Below are positions 15,411 to 23,221 of a DNA stretch of 34,354 nucleotides, piece after piece. The notes beneath the pieces are model-generated. The model was not told the origin of the DNA and made no database searches. It saw only the letters and a program-made list of their open reading frames with translations. This stretch comes from Pseudonocardia kujensis (lineage in GTDB: Bacteria; Actinomycetota; Actinomycetes; Mycobacteriales; Pseudonocardiaceae): NCBI RefSeq assembly GCF_021283305.1, contig NZ_JAJSOK010000079.1:1-34354 (forward strand), in the 5' to 3' direction. Both the position numbers and the translations under genes were made by a program. The first letter of the stretch is position 1. Every line of letters begins with the position of its first letter.

Positions 15411-15427
15411 CGCCTGCGAGGCAGGCG
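15411..15427 (+). promoter_or_regulatory. Short palindrome/hairpin before the molybdenum hydroxylase operon
   Basis: CGCCTGC-GAG-GCAGGCG, a perfect 7-bp inverted repeat around three bases, 28 bases before the GTG start at 15455. It follows an AT-richer stretch (15383-15398) that probably holds the promoter. It may be an operator or a leader hairpin. Confidence 0.4.
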
Positions 15428-15454
15428 GCACCCACGCTTTCAAGGAGGTCAGCG

Positions 15455-17770
15455 GTGGAGTCGACGACCGTAGCCCCGCCCTCGGGGGTCGGCGCGCGAC
15501 AGATGCGTCTGGAGGATCCGGGCCTACTGACGGGCCGGGACAGGTTCACCTCCGACCTGGACATCCCGGGCGCACTGCACGCCGTGTTCGTGCGGTCTCC
15601 CGTCGCGCACGCCCGTGTCGTGTCGGTCGACACGACGGCGGCAACGGCCGCGGACGGTGTGGTCGCGGTTCTCACCCACAAGGACGTGGACGTCCCGCGG
15701 GTGTTCTTCCCGACGTTCGGCGAGCTGATCGACGACGCGTACCACCGCGTCCCGCTCGCGTCCGAGACGGTCCGCTTCGTCGGCGACATCGTCGCGGTCG
15801 TGGTCGCCGAGACGATCACCCAGGCCCACGATGCGGCCGAGCTGGTGGAGGTCGACTACGACGCGTTGGAGGTCGTCGTCGACCCGGTCGCCGCGACGGC
15901 CCCCGACGCTCCTCTGCTGTTCCCCGGCACGGGTACCAACCTCGCGGTGGACATCCCGTTCGAGGCGGGGACCCGTGCGCCCGACGCGCCCGTGCAGGTC
16001 CACCAGCGCGTCGCCCACCCGCGGATGGCCGTCGTCCCGATGGAACCTCTGGCCATCGCCGCGGTCCCCGGCGACGGCGAGAAGCTGACCCTGTGGTGCT
16101 CCACCCAGATGCCGCACGTGACACAGGGTCTGATGGCGCTGTGGCTCAAGATGGACCCTGCCGACCTGCGAGTGGCGTGTCCGTCGGTCGGCGGCGGATT
16201 CGGCGGGAAGACCCCGGCGGAGCCCGACTACGTGCTCGTCGCGGCCATCGCCCGTCACCTCCGCCGTCCGGTGCGCTGGACCCAGTCCCGCAGTGAGAAC
16301 CTGCTGACGATGCAGGCCCGCGGCCACCTGTTCGACGTCACGCTCGAGGCGACCCGGGACGGGCGGGTCACGAGCATCCGGTCCGAGGGCCTCACTGACG
16401 TCGGCGGCTACCCCGGGCTGGGCATCGGCATGGCGATGACGGCCCGTGGGCTCATGACAGGCTGTTACGACATCCCGCACGCGAGCCACGTCGTGCGCTG
16501 CGTCGCCACGAACACCTCCCCCACCGTGCCGTTCCGAGGGGCGGGGCGGCCCGAGGCGATCCATGCATTGGAGCGCACGATGGATCGACTCGCCGCCGAG
16601 CTGGACATCGACCCGGCCGAGATCCGCCGGCGCAACTTCGTGCCGGTCGAGAAGTTCCCCTACACCAGTGTCATGGGCACCGAGTACGACTCGGCCGACT
16701 TCGAGAAGACCCTCGACGAGGCGCTGCGGCTGGCCGATTACGAGGGCCTCCGGGCCGAGCAGGCCGAACGCCGCGCCTCCGGCGACGAGGTGGCCCTCGG
16801 CATCGGCATCAGCACCTACGTCGAGGTTTCCGCAGGCAGCCCGGGAATGACCGGCGACTACGCCTCCGTGGAGGTCAGCGAGGACGGTTGGGCCACCGTG
16901 GTCGCCGGCACGTCGGCCCACGGCCAGGGCCATTGGACTGTCTACGCGCAGGTCGTGTCCGACCGGATGGGCATCCCCGCCGAGAAGGTGCGGTTCGTGC
17001 AGAGCGACACCGACACCGTCCCACGGGGGATGGGCACCTCCGGCTCGCGCTCGCTGCAGCTCGGCGGGACCGCGGTGCGTCTGGCGGCCGACGAGGTCGT
17101 CGAGCAGGCCAAGGAGGTCGCCGCACACCTGCTGGAGGCCTCCCCCGAGGACATCGAGATCGTCCCCGGCGTCGGCCTGGGCGTGCGCGGCGTCCCGCAC
17201 CGCACCCTGGAGTGGGGCGAGCTGGCCGCGGCCGTCGCGGACGACGCCCGTCGCCCCCCGCAGCTGGCGCCGCGGTTGTTCGCCGATCCCGGCTTCGAGC
17301 AGGGCGGAGGCACCTCGCCGTTCGGATGCCACATCGCGATCGTCGAGGTCGACCTGCAGACCGGGATGACCACACTGAGGCGCTTCGTCGCGGTGGACGA
17401 CTGCGGCGTCGTGGTGAACCCACTGCTCGCCGACGGCCAGGTGCACGGCGGGCTGGCCGCCGGGATCGGCCAGGTGCTGTTCGAGTACAGCGCATTCGAC
17501 GACGAAGGCAACCCCACGACCACGTCGTTCGCAGACTACGGGATGCCCAGCGCAGCGGACCTGATCTCCTACGACACCGCACACACCGTCACCCCGACCA
17601 CGCGCAACCCGCTGGGCGCCAAAGGCCTCGGCGAGGCAGGCACCACCGGCTCGATCGCTGCCGTGCACAACGCGGTGATGGACGCCCTGCGCCCCCACGG
17701 AATCGACCACATCGACCTGCCCCTGACCCCGATGCGGGTCTGGCAGGCCCTGCAGGACAGGGAGTCCTGA
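15455..17770 (+). CDS. Molybdenum hydroxylase large subunit (xanthine dehydrogenase/CoxL family, form II-like)
   Basis: A 771-residue molybdopterin-cytosine-dinucleotide-binding subunit. It carries the active site that inserts water-derived oxygen into a C-H bond of an aldehyde, purine or N-heterocycle. An N-terminal a/b hammerhead domain (about 20-125) is followed by the Mo-binding domains. Motifs are VGGGFGGK near residue 246, PFRGAGRPEA near 358, and GLGEAG with the catalytic Glu727. True CO dehydrogenase has an active-site loop AYRCSFR; here the aligned loop is VPFRGAGR, so CO oxidation is not expected. The GTG start at 15455 is preceded by AAGGAGGT six bases away, a very strong site. First gene of a three-gene operon. 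Maturation factors and the cofactor nucleotidyltransferase are not nearby. Confidence 0.95.
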   Translation: MESTTVAPPSGVGARQMRLEDPGLLTGRDRFTSDLDIPGALHAVFVRSPVAHARVVSVDTTAATAADGVVAVLTHKDVDVPRVFFPTFGELIDDAYHRVPLASETVRFVGDIVAVVVAETITQAHDAAELVEVDYDALEVVVDPVAATAPDAPLLFPGTGTNLAVDIPFEAGTRAPDAPVQVHQRVAHPRMAVVPMEPLAIAAVPGDGEKLTLWCSTQMPHVTQGLMALWLKMDPADLRVACPSVGGGFGGKTPAEPDYVLVAAIARHLRRPVRWTQSRSENLLTMQARGHLFDVTLEATRDGRVTSIRSEGLTDVGGYPGLGIGMAMTARGLMTGCYDIPHASHVVRCVATNTSPTVPFRGAGRPEAIHALERTMDRLAAELDIDPAEIRRRNFVPVEKFPYTSVMGTEYDSADFEKTLDEALRLADYEGLRAEQAERRASGDEVALGIGISTYVEVSAGSPGMTGDYASVEVSEDGWATVVAGTSAHGQGHWTVYAQVVSDRMGIPAEKVRFVQSDTDTVPRGMGTSGSRSLQLGGTAVRLAADEVVEQAKEVAAHLLEASPEDIEIVPGVGLGVRGVPHRTLEWGELAAAVADDARRPPQLAPRLFADPGFEQGGGTSPFGCHIAIVEVDLQTGMTTLRRFVAVDDCGVVVNPLLADGQVHGGLAAGIGQVLFEYSAFDDEGNPTTTSFADYGMPSAADLISYDTAHTVTPTTRNPLGAKGLGEAGTTGSIAAVHNAVMDALRPHGIDHIDLPLTPMRVWQALQDRES

Positions 17771-17773
17771 CCC

Positions 17774-18298
17774 ATGACCGAACTCGCCGAGACCACCAAC
17801 GGCACCGACACCGCTGTGGCGGCGACCGTCCCGCTGACCCTGCGGGTCAACGGCAAGGACCACGACACCGCGGTGGAGCCGCGTGAGCTGCTCGTCGACG
17901 TCATCCGCGAGCGGCTCGGGCTGACCGGCACCAACGTCGGCTGCGAGACCACCTCCTGCGGCGCCTGCACCGTGCTGCTCGACGACCGCTCGGTCAAGTC
18001 CTGCACCGTGCTCGCCGTGCAGGCCCAGGGCCGGGAGATCACCACCATCGAGGGCCTCGCCGACGGCAACACCCTCCACCCCGTCCAGGCCGCCTTCCAA
18101 CGCTGCCACGGTCTGCAGTGCGGGTTCTGCACCCCCGGCATGGTCATGGCCTCGGTCTCGCTGATCGACGAGGGCCGCGCCACCGACGAGAAGTCCGTGC
18201 GGGCCGCGCTCAAGGGCAACCTGTGCCGCTGCACCGGCTACCACAACATCGTCGCCGCCGTGCTCTCCGCCGCTGACGAGATGGAGGCGGACAAGTGA
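17774..18298 (+). CDS. Molybdenum hydroxylase iron-sulfur subunit (CoxS/CutS type)
   Basis: A 174-residue electron-transfer subunit with two [2Fe-2S] clusters. The plant-ferredoxin-like N-terminal domain binds one through Cys57, Cys62, Cys65 and Cys77 (GCETTSCGACTVLL). The helical C-terminal domain binds the other through Cys116, Cys119, Cys151 and Cys153 (CGFCTPGM and CRCTGY). All eight ligands are present. It passes electrons from the Mo site of the large subunit to the FAD subunit. It starts three bases after the large-subunit stop and its own stop overlaps the next start. The N-terminus carries about 18 extra Thr/Ala-rich residues compared with short family members. Confidence 0.97.
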   Translation: MTELAETTNGTDTAVAATVPLTLRVNGKDHDTAVEPRELLVDVIRERLGLTGTNVGCETTSCGACTVLLDDRSVKSCTVLAVQAQGREITTIEGLADGNTLHPVQAAFQRCHGLQCGFCTPGMVMASVSLIDEGRATDEKSVRAALKGNLCRCTGYHNIVAAVLSAADEMEADK

Positions 18299-19122
18299 CC
18301 CCCGCCCCGTTCACCTACTACCGTCCCACGAGCGTCGCCGACGCGATCAGCCTGCTCACCGAACACGGCGACGAGGCCAAGCTCATCGCCGGCGGCCACT
18401 CCCTGCTGCCGATCATGAAGCTGCGCTTCGCCGCCCCCGAGGTTCTCATCGACCTCGGCGGCATCGACGACCTCGACCACATCCGCGTTGAGGGCGACGA
18501 GATCGCCATCGGCGCCCTGGCCCGCCACGTCGACCTCGAACTGTCCGACCTGCTGCGCGCCGAGGCCCCGCTGCTCGCCCACACCGCCGGCGTCGTCGGC
18601 GACTGCCAGATCCGCCACCGCGGCACCTTCGGCGGCAGTGTCGCCCACGGCGACCCCTCCGCCGACCTGCCCGCCTCGCTGATGGCCCTGCGCGGGACCA
18701 TCGTGGTCGAAGGGCCCGGCGGGCGGCGCAGCATCGCAGTGGACGACTTCTACACCGGCTTCCTCGAAACCGCCCTGGAGCCGGACGAGCTCGTGGTCGA
18801 GCTGCGGGTTCCGCGCGTCGGCGACGCCCCGTGGGGATACCAGAAGTTCCGCCGCCGCGGCATCGACTGGGCCATCGTCGGCGTGGCCTACCAGTCCGAG
18901 CCCGGCGCGGGGGGCATCGGCCTGGTCAACATGGGCCCGACTACCCTGCGCGCGTCGGCGTCGGAGGCTGCGCTGCGGTCGGGCGCGAGCCACGACGAAG
19001 TGGCGGCCCTGGCCGCCGAGGGCACGTCCCCGGTCGGCGACGGAGCCGGGTCCTCGGAGTACCGGCGGCATCTAGCCCGCGTGCTGCTCTCCCGTGCTCT
19101 CGCCGGTCGGTCCACGACCTGA
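18295..19122 (+). CDS. Molybdenum hydroxylase FAD-binding subunit (CoxM/CutM type)
   Basis: A 275-residue subunit with the PCMH-type FAD domain. AGGHSLLPIMKLR (about 32-44) and TFGGSVAHGDPSADLP (about 113-128) are the two pyrophosphate/flavin loops of the family, and the C-terminal domain is the CO-dehydrogenase-flavoprotein type. It receives electrons from the iron-sulfur subunit and passes them to an external acceptor. The start is GTG 18295, overlapping the previous stop by four bases (GTGA), so translation is coupled. Gene order is large, small, medium, unlike the medium-small-large order of the classical CO dehydrogenase operon. Convergent with the SnoaL-like gene. Confidence 0.95.
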   Translation: MTPAPFTYYRPTSVADAISLLTEHGDEAKLIAGGHSLLPIMKLRFAAPEVLIDLGGIDDLDHIRVEGDEIAIGALARHVDLELSDLLRAEAPLLAHTAGVVGDCQIRHRGTFGGSVAHGDPSADLPASLMALRGTIVVEGPGGRRSIAVDDFYTGFLETALEPDELVVELRVPRVGDAPWGYQKFRRRGIDWAIVGVAYQSEPGAGGIGLVNMGPTTLRASASEAALRSGASHDEVAALAAEGTSPVGDGAGSSEYRRHLARVLLSRALAGRSTT

Positions 19123-19219
19123 CCGTCCTCCGGACCCGCCTCGCCCCCGGAGGCCAGCGGACGAACGAGGACGGCGGCCTCGCGCCCCGCGCGCGGCCGC
19201 CGTCGACGTCCCGGGACGG

Positions 19220-19330
19220 TCAGCGGACGCGATGGACGATCTCCCTGAAGTCGAGTCTTCCCAGGACGCGTTGGGCCTTCCACCCGCCCTCGATCTTGAG
19301 GTGCTCGCTCTCGTGATCGGCTGTCCTCGG
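19220..19330 (-). pseudogene. Possible C-terminal fragment of a decayed gene
   Basis: One minus-strand frame ending at TGA 19222-19220 reads like a real protein tail: DHESEHLKIEGGWKAQRVLG then RLDFREIVHRVR. It has no start codon or upstream domain. The K-x-x-GGW-K-x-x-R pattern resembles the last strand of SnoaL/NTF2-like proteins, and the intact SnoaL-like gene lies directly upstream on the same strand, so it may be the tail of a lost tandem copy. Low confidence. Confidence 0.25.
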
Positions 19331-19362
19331 CCCGAGGAGGAAGGCCGGCCGGGGGTGGAGGC

Positions 19363-19866
19363 TCACTGGAGACTGAAGTCCTTCGCGGTCTGCAGAGCCC
19401 CGGCCCAGTGGACCTCAAGCATCCGGAAACGGATTCGCCACCCCTCCGGCGTCCGGACCAACTCGTCGGTGAAGGTGCACGCGTCGTAGAAGTGGACGCC
19501 GCCGTCGGCCTGGTCGACCGTCGTGTGCGTTGCCAACAGGTCGTGCCTCGCCGACGCGGTGTCCCCCTCGATCGCGACGATCGGCAGCCCGAGCATGTGC
19601 TGCCAACGACCGAACGCCCCGGTCATCCCGCCGGGCTCCTCGGGTGTTCCGCGCATCCACGCGAGCATCTCGCGCCAGGGCCCTCGCGGACCGCCACCGG
19701 ACGTGTAGTCCACCTCGCCGTCGTCGGTGAACACCCGGGCCCACGTCGCGAGGGTGCCCTCGCACTGGTTACCCTGGAAATCGTCCTGCCCTTTCGCGTA
19801 CGTCGCCAACACGTCCTGAATGGCGAAGCGGTCCAGCAGGTACTGGATCTGGCTGTCGTTCGTCAT
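19363..19866 (-). CDS. SnoaL/NTF2-like domain protein
   Basis: A 167-residue single-domain protein of the SnoaL_4 kind, a cone-shaped alpha+beta barrel found in polyketide cyclases, small hydrolases and ring-hydroxylation partners. Visible features are the N-terminal helix LLDRFAIQDVLATYAKGQD, the conserved WARVFTDDGEVDYTSGGG, and strands ending HFYDACTFTDELVRTPEGWR then IRFRMLEVHW, typical of the fold. ATG 19866 is preceded by AAGGAGG four bases away. It faces away from the SDR gene at 20426 and converges on the molybdenum hydroxylase operon. Catalytic role, if any, is unknown. Confidence 0.85.
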   Translation of the reverse strand: MTNDSQIQYLLDRFAIQDVLATYAKGQDDFQGNQCEGTLATWARVFTDDGEVDYTSGGGPRGPWREMLAWMRGTPEEPGGMTGAFGRWQHMLGLPIVAIEGDTASARHDLLATHTTVDQADGGVHFYDACTFTDELVRTPEGWRIRFRMLEVHWAGALQTAKDFSLQ

Positions 19867-20425
19867 GATCCTCCTTGATCGGCGTCCGCCGTACCGGCGA
19901 GCGCAGGACGCCGCGGCTCGCGGGCACGTGCGCTGACGGGCGTCGTCGTCCGCGTGGGAAGGGAAGCCACCATCGCAGTGGGCCCCGTCATGAGCGGGAC
20001 ACACTTGTGGCAGGGGCGGCATCACCGGCTCCGCCGCAGACAACAAGGATGAACATAACTAGACTAAGGTAAGTTGTCACTCATCGAGGTTCTTGCCCAC
20101 GGTGAACGCCGCGGGTGGTGAGGTCTCCGGGTAGACGCTTCTTCTCGACGGCGATCTCGTCCTCTGAACACCTCCTCCGCCGCAGTCGTGGCCGGCGGGA
20201 CGAGGGTCCCCTGCCCGGCCGGCCGCGTCGGGTCCGAACCGGAGGCACGCTCACTGTGGCGTGGTCGGCGAGCGGACACCGTCGCTCGTCACCCGAGAAG
20301 TCCCACTGGGCCTCTTGCGGCGGCCGGGGACCTGACCATGATGGGAATGGTTTACGGATCACCACGACGGGGGACGCCCGACGCGCCAAGGCGTGCGTCT
20401 CCTCGTCCCGACCTACAGGAGTCCC
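19867..20425. other. Divergent intergenic region without a convincing gene
   Basis: About 560 bases between the SnoaL-like and SDR genes. An AT-rich island at 20048-20080 may hold a promoter. A minus-strand frame near 20085-20130 ends YPETSPPAAFTVGKNLDE, which could be the last residues of a lost gene, but there is nothing upstream to support it. Both flanking promoters should lie in this region. Confidence 0.4.
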
Positions 20426-21193
20426 ATGCAGCTGGACGGGCGCCGCATCATCGTGACCGGCGGGGCACAAGGGATCGGGGCGGCGCTCGTCGCGGCCTAC
20501 GTCCGCGAAGGTGCCCGGGTCGGATCGCTCGACCTCCAGAGGGAGGAGGGCGAGGCCGTCGTCGCCGCCGCGACCGGGCCCGGCCGGGCGACCTTCCGTT
20601 ACTGCGACGTGTCCGACCGCGTGTCCGTCGACGCCGCGATCGATGCCTTCGTCGACGACTTGGGCGGTCTGGACCTGCTGGTCAACGTGGCCGGGATCGA
20701 GCGCCGCGCCCCCGCCGAGGAGATCGATCCTGCCGAATGGGAGCACGTGTTCGCGGTGAACGCGACCGGCACGCTGTACACCAACCAGGCGGCGTTCCGG
20801 CACCTGCGCGAGCACGGCGGAGCGATCCTCAACTTCGCCTCCGGCGCCGCGGTCCGCGGGTACCCGAACGGCGCGCACTACGCCGCGGCGAAGGGCGCGG
20901 TGCTGTCCTGGACCCGGACCGTCGCGATGGAATGGGGCCGGTACGGGATCACCGTGAACGCGCTGTGCCCGGGTGTCGAGACACCGATGGCGGCCGCAGC
21001 CCGCGAGCGGCTGACCCCCGAACAGCACGAGGAGGCGCGGATCCGGATGGCGGCAAATACTCCGATCGACGGCAAGCTGGGCGATCCGGACCGCGACCTG
21101 GTCCCGTTCCTCGTTTTCCTCGCGAGCCCCGGCGCGCGCTTCATCACCGGCCAGACCCTCGTCGTCGACGGGGGCCGCACCATGGTTCGCTGA
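20426..21193 (+). CDS. Short-chain dehydrogenase/reductase (SDR) 1
   Basis: A 255-residue classical SDR. It has the nucleotide motif TGGAQGIG (11-18), an Asp after the second strand (DLQREE) favouring NAD(H), NVAG (87-90), Asn112, Ser139, Tyr152 and Lys156: the complete catalytic tetrad. The C-terminal FITGQTLVVDGG is the usual ending. It would oxidise a secondary alcohol or reduce a ketone. ATG 20426 has AGGAG four bases upstream. It converges on SDR 2, with 19 bases between the stops. Substrate unknown; its place beside the acyl-CoA dehydrogenase operon suggests a hydroxyacid or alcohol intermediate. Confidence 0.93.
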   Translation: MQLDGRRIIVTGGAQGIGAALVAAYVREGARVGSLDLQREEGEAVVAAATGPGRATFRYCDVSDRVSVDAAIDAFVDDLGGLDLLVNVAGIERRAPAEEIDPAEWEHVFAVNATGTLYTNQAAFRHLREHGGAILNFASGAAVRGYPNGAHYAAAKGAVLSWTRTVAMEWGRYGITVNALCPGVETPMAAAARERLTPEQHEEARIRMAANTPIDGKLGDPDRDLVPFLVFLASPGARFITGQTLVVDGGRTMVR

Positions 21194-21212
21194 AGCTGGC
21201 CCCGCCCGCTGA

Positions 21213-21977
21213 TCAGGCCCCGGTGTAGGCCCCGCCGTCGACCTTGAGCACCGAGCCGGTCATGTAGGAGGACGCGTCGCTCGCCAGGAACAGCACGGCG
21301 TGGGCGAGCTCGTCGGGCTCGCCCCCCCGGCCGATCGGGGTGGCAGCCTTGGCGGCGCGGCGGGCGTCGTCGTCCGCGCGGCCGCCCATCGCGTCGCCGA
21401 TCATGCCCGGCACCACGGCGTTGACCCGAATCCCATCGCTGCCCCACTCCTGGGCGAGCACGAGTGTCGCGGCGTGCAGCGCGGACTTCGCGGTCCGGTA
21501 GGGCAACAGCCCCGGACCTCCCGTCCACATCCCGATGGACAGCACGTTCACCACGCTCCCGACTCCATGTGCGGCCAGGTACGGCTGAGCCGCCGCGCTG
21601 AGCAGGATCGGCCCCTTCGCGTTGACGGCATGCACCTCGTCGTACAGCTCCGGCGTCAGCTCGCACGCCGATGAACGGCGGTTGAGCCCGGCGTTGTTGA
21701 CCAGCACGTCCAGTCGCCCGAAAGCGTCGACGGTTTCAGCAAGGATCCGCCCGTGCTGCGCGGGATCGGCCACGTCCCCGACCACCGCGAGTGCCCGCTC
21801 GCCGTCCTCCTCGACCGTCCGCACAGCAGCGTCGAGAGCGTCCCGGGACCGTCCGACGACAGCGACCGCGGCCCCCGCAGCTGCCATCAGCCGGGCGGTG
21901 GCGAGGCCGATCCCCCGAGAGCCGCCGGTGACCAGTGCGGCGCGCCCGTCGAGCACGAAACGAGCCAGCGCATCCAT
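21213..21977 (-). CDS. Short-chain dehydrogenase/reductase (SDR) 2
   Basis: A 254-residue classical SDR with TGGSRGIG (17-24), NNAG (94-97), Ser147, Tyr160 and Lys164. An Arg after strand 2 (VGRSRDAL) suggests NADP(H) preference, in contrast with SDR 1. The ending YMTGSVLKVDGG is typical. ATG 21977 is preceded by GGAGG at seven bases. It is divergent from the acyl-CoA dehydrogenase gene, with a 95-base shared region that contains an AT-rich palindrome, so the two transcripts are probably co-regulated. Substrate unknown. Confidence 0.93.
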   Translation of the reverse strand: MDALARFVLDGRAALVTGGSRGIGLATARLMAAAGAAVAVVGRSRDALDAAVRTVEEDGERALAVVGDVADPAQHGRILAETVDAFGRLDVLVNNAGLNRRSSACELTPELYDEVHAVNAKGPILLSAAAQPYLAAHGVGSVVNVLSIGMWTGGPGLLPYRTAKSALHAATLVLAQEWGSDGIRVNAVVPGMIGDAMGGRADDDARRAAKAATPIGRGGEPDELAHAVLFLASDASSYMTGSVLKVDGGAYTGA

Positions 21978-22002
21978 ACGCGGACCTCCATCGTCGTTAA
22001 TT

Positions 22003-22026
22003 TAGTATTTACTATGAGCCTACAAT
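22003..22026. promoter_or_regulatory. AT-rich palindrome and -10-like element between SDR 2 and acyl-CoA dehydrogenase
   Basis: TAGTA-TT-TACTA at 22003-22014 is a perfect 5-bp inverted repeat with GT/AC half-sites like GntR operators. Six bases on, TACAAT at 22021-22026 is a good -10 element for the acyl-CoA dehydrogenase operon. A repressor bound here would overlap the promoter spacer, and could also cover the start region for SDR 2. Confidence 0.45.
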
Positions 22027-22072
22027 CAGGGACGGTGGTCGAAGAGGCAGAGTTGTCCGGCGAAGGAGCCTG

Positions 22073-23221
22073 ATGTACCCGTTACTGGTGCAGGACCCCA
22101 CGCGCGCGGCGTTCATCGAGCGTGCCGCCAAGGATCTGAGCGCTCTGGCTCGGGAGAACCGGTCCGAGCTGTCGGCCGCCGTCCGCGAGAACCGTTTCCC
22201 CCACGAGATTTACCGCGAGCTCGGTAGTCTCGGCTACCTCGGCGCCCTGACCAGCCGGGAGTGGGGCGGACTGGGCGCCGGCGTCGCCGAGTACGCGCTG
22301 ATCAACGAGGAGACCGCGCGGCACGGACTGGTGTCGGCGCAGGTCGCGGCGCAGGGCCAGCGCTGGCTGCTGGACTGGGGCACCCCCGAGCAGCAGGAGC
22401 GGTGGCTGCGCGGGATCGCCAACGGCGAGATCGTGTTCTCCGAGTCGATCAGCGAGAAGTACGCCGGATCGTCGTTCAAGGCGATGAAGGCGACCGCGGT
22501 CCCGGACGGATCGGACTGGATCCTCACCGCGGACAAGACGCACGTGAACCTGGGTGCGGACTCGGACGTCACGCTGGTCTACGCGATGGCACCCCAGGGA
22601 CTGACCAGCTTCCTCGTCGACACGACGCTGCCCGGCGTCACCACCAGGGTCACCGACGCGATCGGCACCCGGCTGATCCGGACCGCGGATGTGCACCTCG
22701 ACGGCGTCCGGATCCGTGCGGAAGACGTCCTCGGCAGGCCGGGCGGCGGGATGGAGACGTTCCTGTCGACCTTCAACGTCAGCCGGATCGGCAACGCGTC
22801 GGAGCTGATCGGGCTTGGCCGCCGGGCCCTGGAGCTGGGGCTCGAGTACGCGCACCGGCGCGAGGTCGGCAGCAACGTCGTGACCGACTTCCAGGGCATC
22901 CAGTGGGCGACCGCGGACTCCTGGACCGCCCTGCACGCCGCCGCGCTGGCCCGTGACCACGCGGCGTTGGAGTACGAGGCCTGCAGGGACGTCTCGATAG
23001 CGACCTCGGTGGCCAAGCAGCTCGCGGTCGACGCCGCGGAGAAGGCCTCGGCCACCGCGTTCAGCCTGTGCGGTGGGCACGCGCTCTACCACGACCAGCC
23101 GTTCGCCGAGATCGACCAGGAGATCAAGGTGTACCGGGTAGCGGGCGGCTCGTCGGAGGTCCTGCGCAACTTCGTGGCGCGCCGGATCCTGGAGGACCCC
23201 GGCCACGAGGGCCTGGCATGA
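22073..23221 (+). CDS. Acyl-CoA dehydrogenase-fold protein lacking the usual catalytic base
   Basis: A 382-residue flavoprotein of the acyl-CoA dehydrogenase family, standard length and domain order (helical 1-115, beta 116-215, helical 220-382). Flavin-contact stretches such as VFSESISEKYAGSSF are present. The general base is not: the usual Y-E-G-T-S-E motif reads YRVAGGSSEVLR, with Gly358 where Glu should be. The alternative helix position used by isovaleryl- and long-chain enzymes (E-R-L) reads NVSRIG, with Ser237. Related flavoproteins without the base include CoA-thioester desulfinases and reductases, so the reaction may not be a simple dehydrogenation. Start ATG has AAGGAG four bases upstream. 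The stop overlaps the ligase start (ATGA). Confidence 0.92.
   Translation: MYPLLVQDPTRAAFIERAAKDLSALARENRSELSAAVRENRFPHEIYRELGSLGYLGALTSREWGGLGAGVAEYALINEETARHGLVSAQVAAQGQRWLLDWGTPEQQERWLRGIANGEIVFSESISEKYAGSSFKAMKATAVPDGSDWILTADKTHVNLGADSDVTLVYAMAPQGLTSFLVDTTLPGVTTRVTDAIGTRLIRTADVHLDGVRIRAEDVLGRPGGGMETFLSTFNVSRIGNASELIGLGRRALELGLEYAHRREVGSNVVTDFQGIQWATADSWTALHAAALARDHAALEYEACRDVSIATSVAKQLAVDAAEKASATAFSLCGGHALYHDQPFAEIDQEIKVYRVAGGSSEVLRNFVARRILEDPGHEGLA

Noticed and set aside
15524..18244. Very long (906-codon) minus-strand open frame
   Set aside because: It is antisense to the large and iron-sulfur subunits of the molybdenum hydroxylase. The translation is His/Gly/Arg/Asp rich with no known domain, as expected from GC-rich codon bias on the opposite strand.
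15455..19122. Aerobic carbon monoxide dehydrogenase
   Set aside because: Active-site loop AYRCSFR of true CO dehydrogenase is absent (VPFRGAGR instead); called a generic molybdenum hydroxylase.
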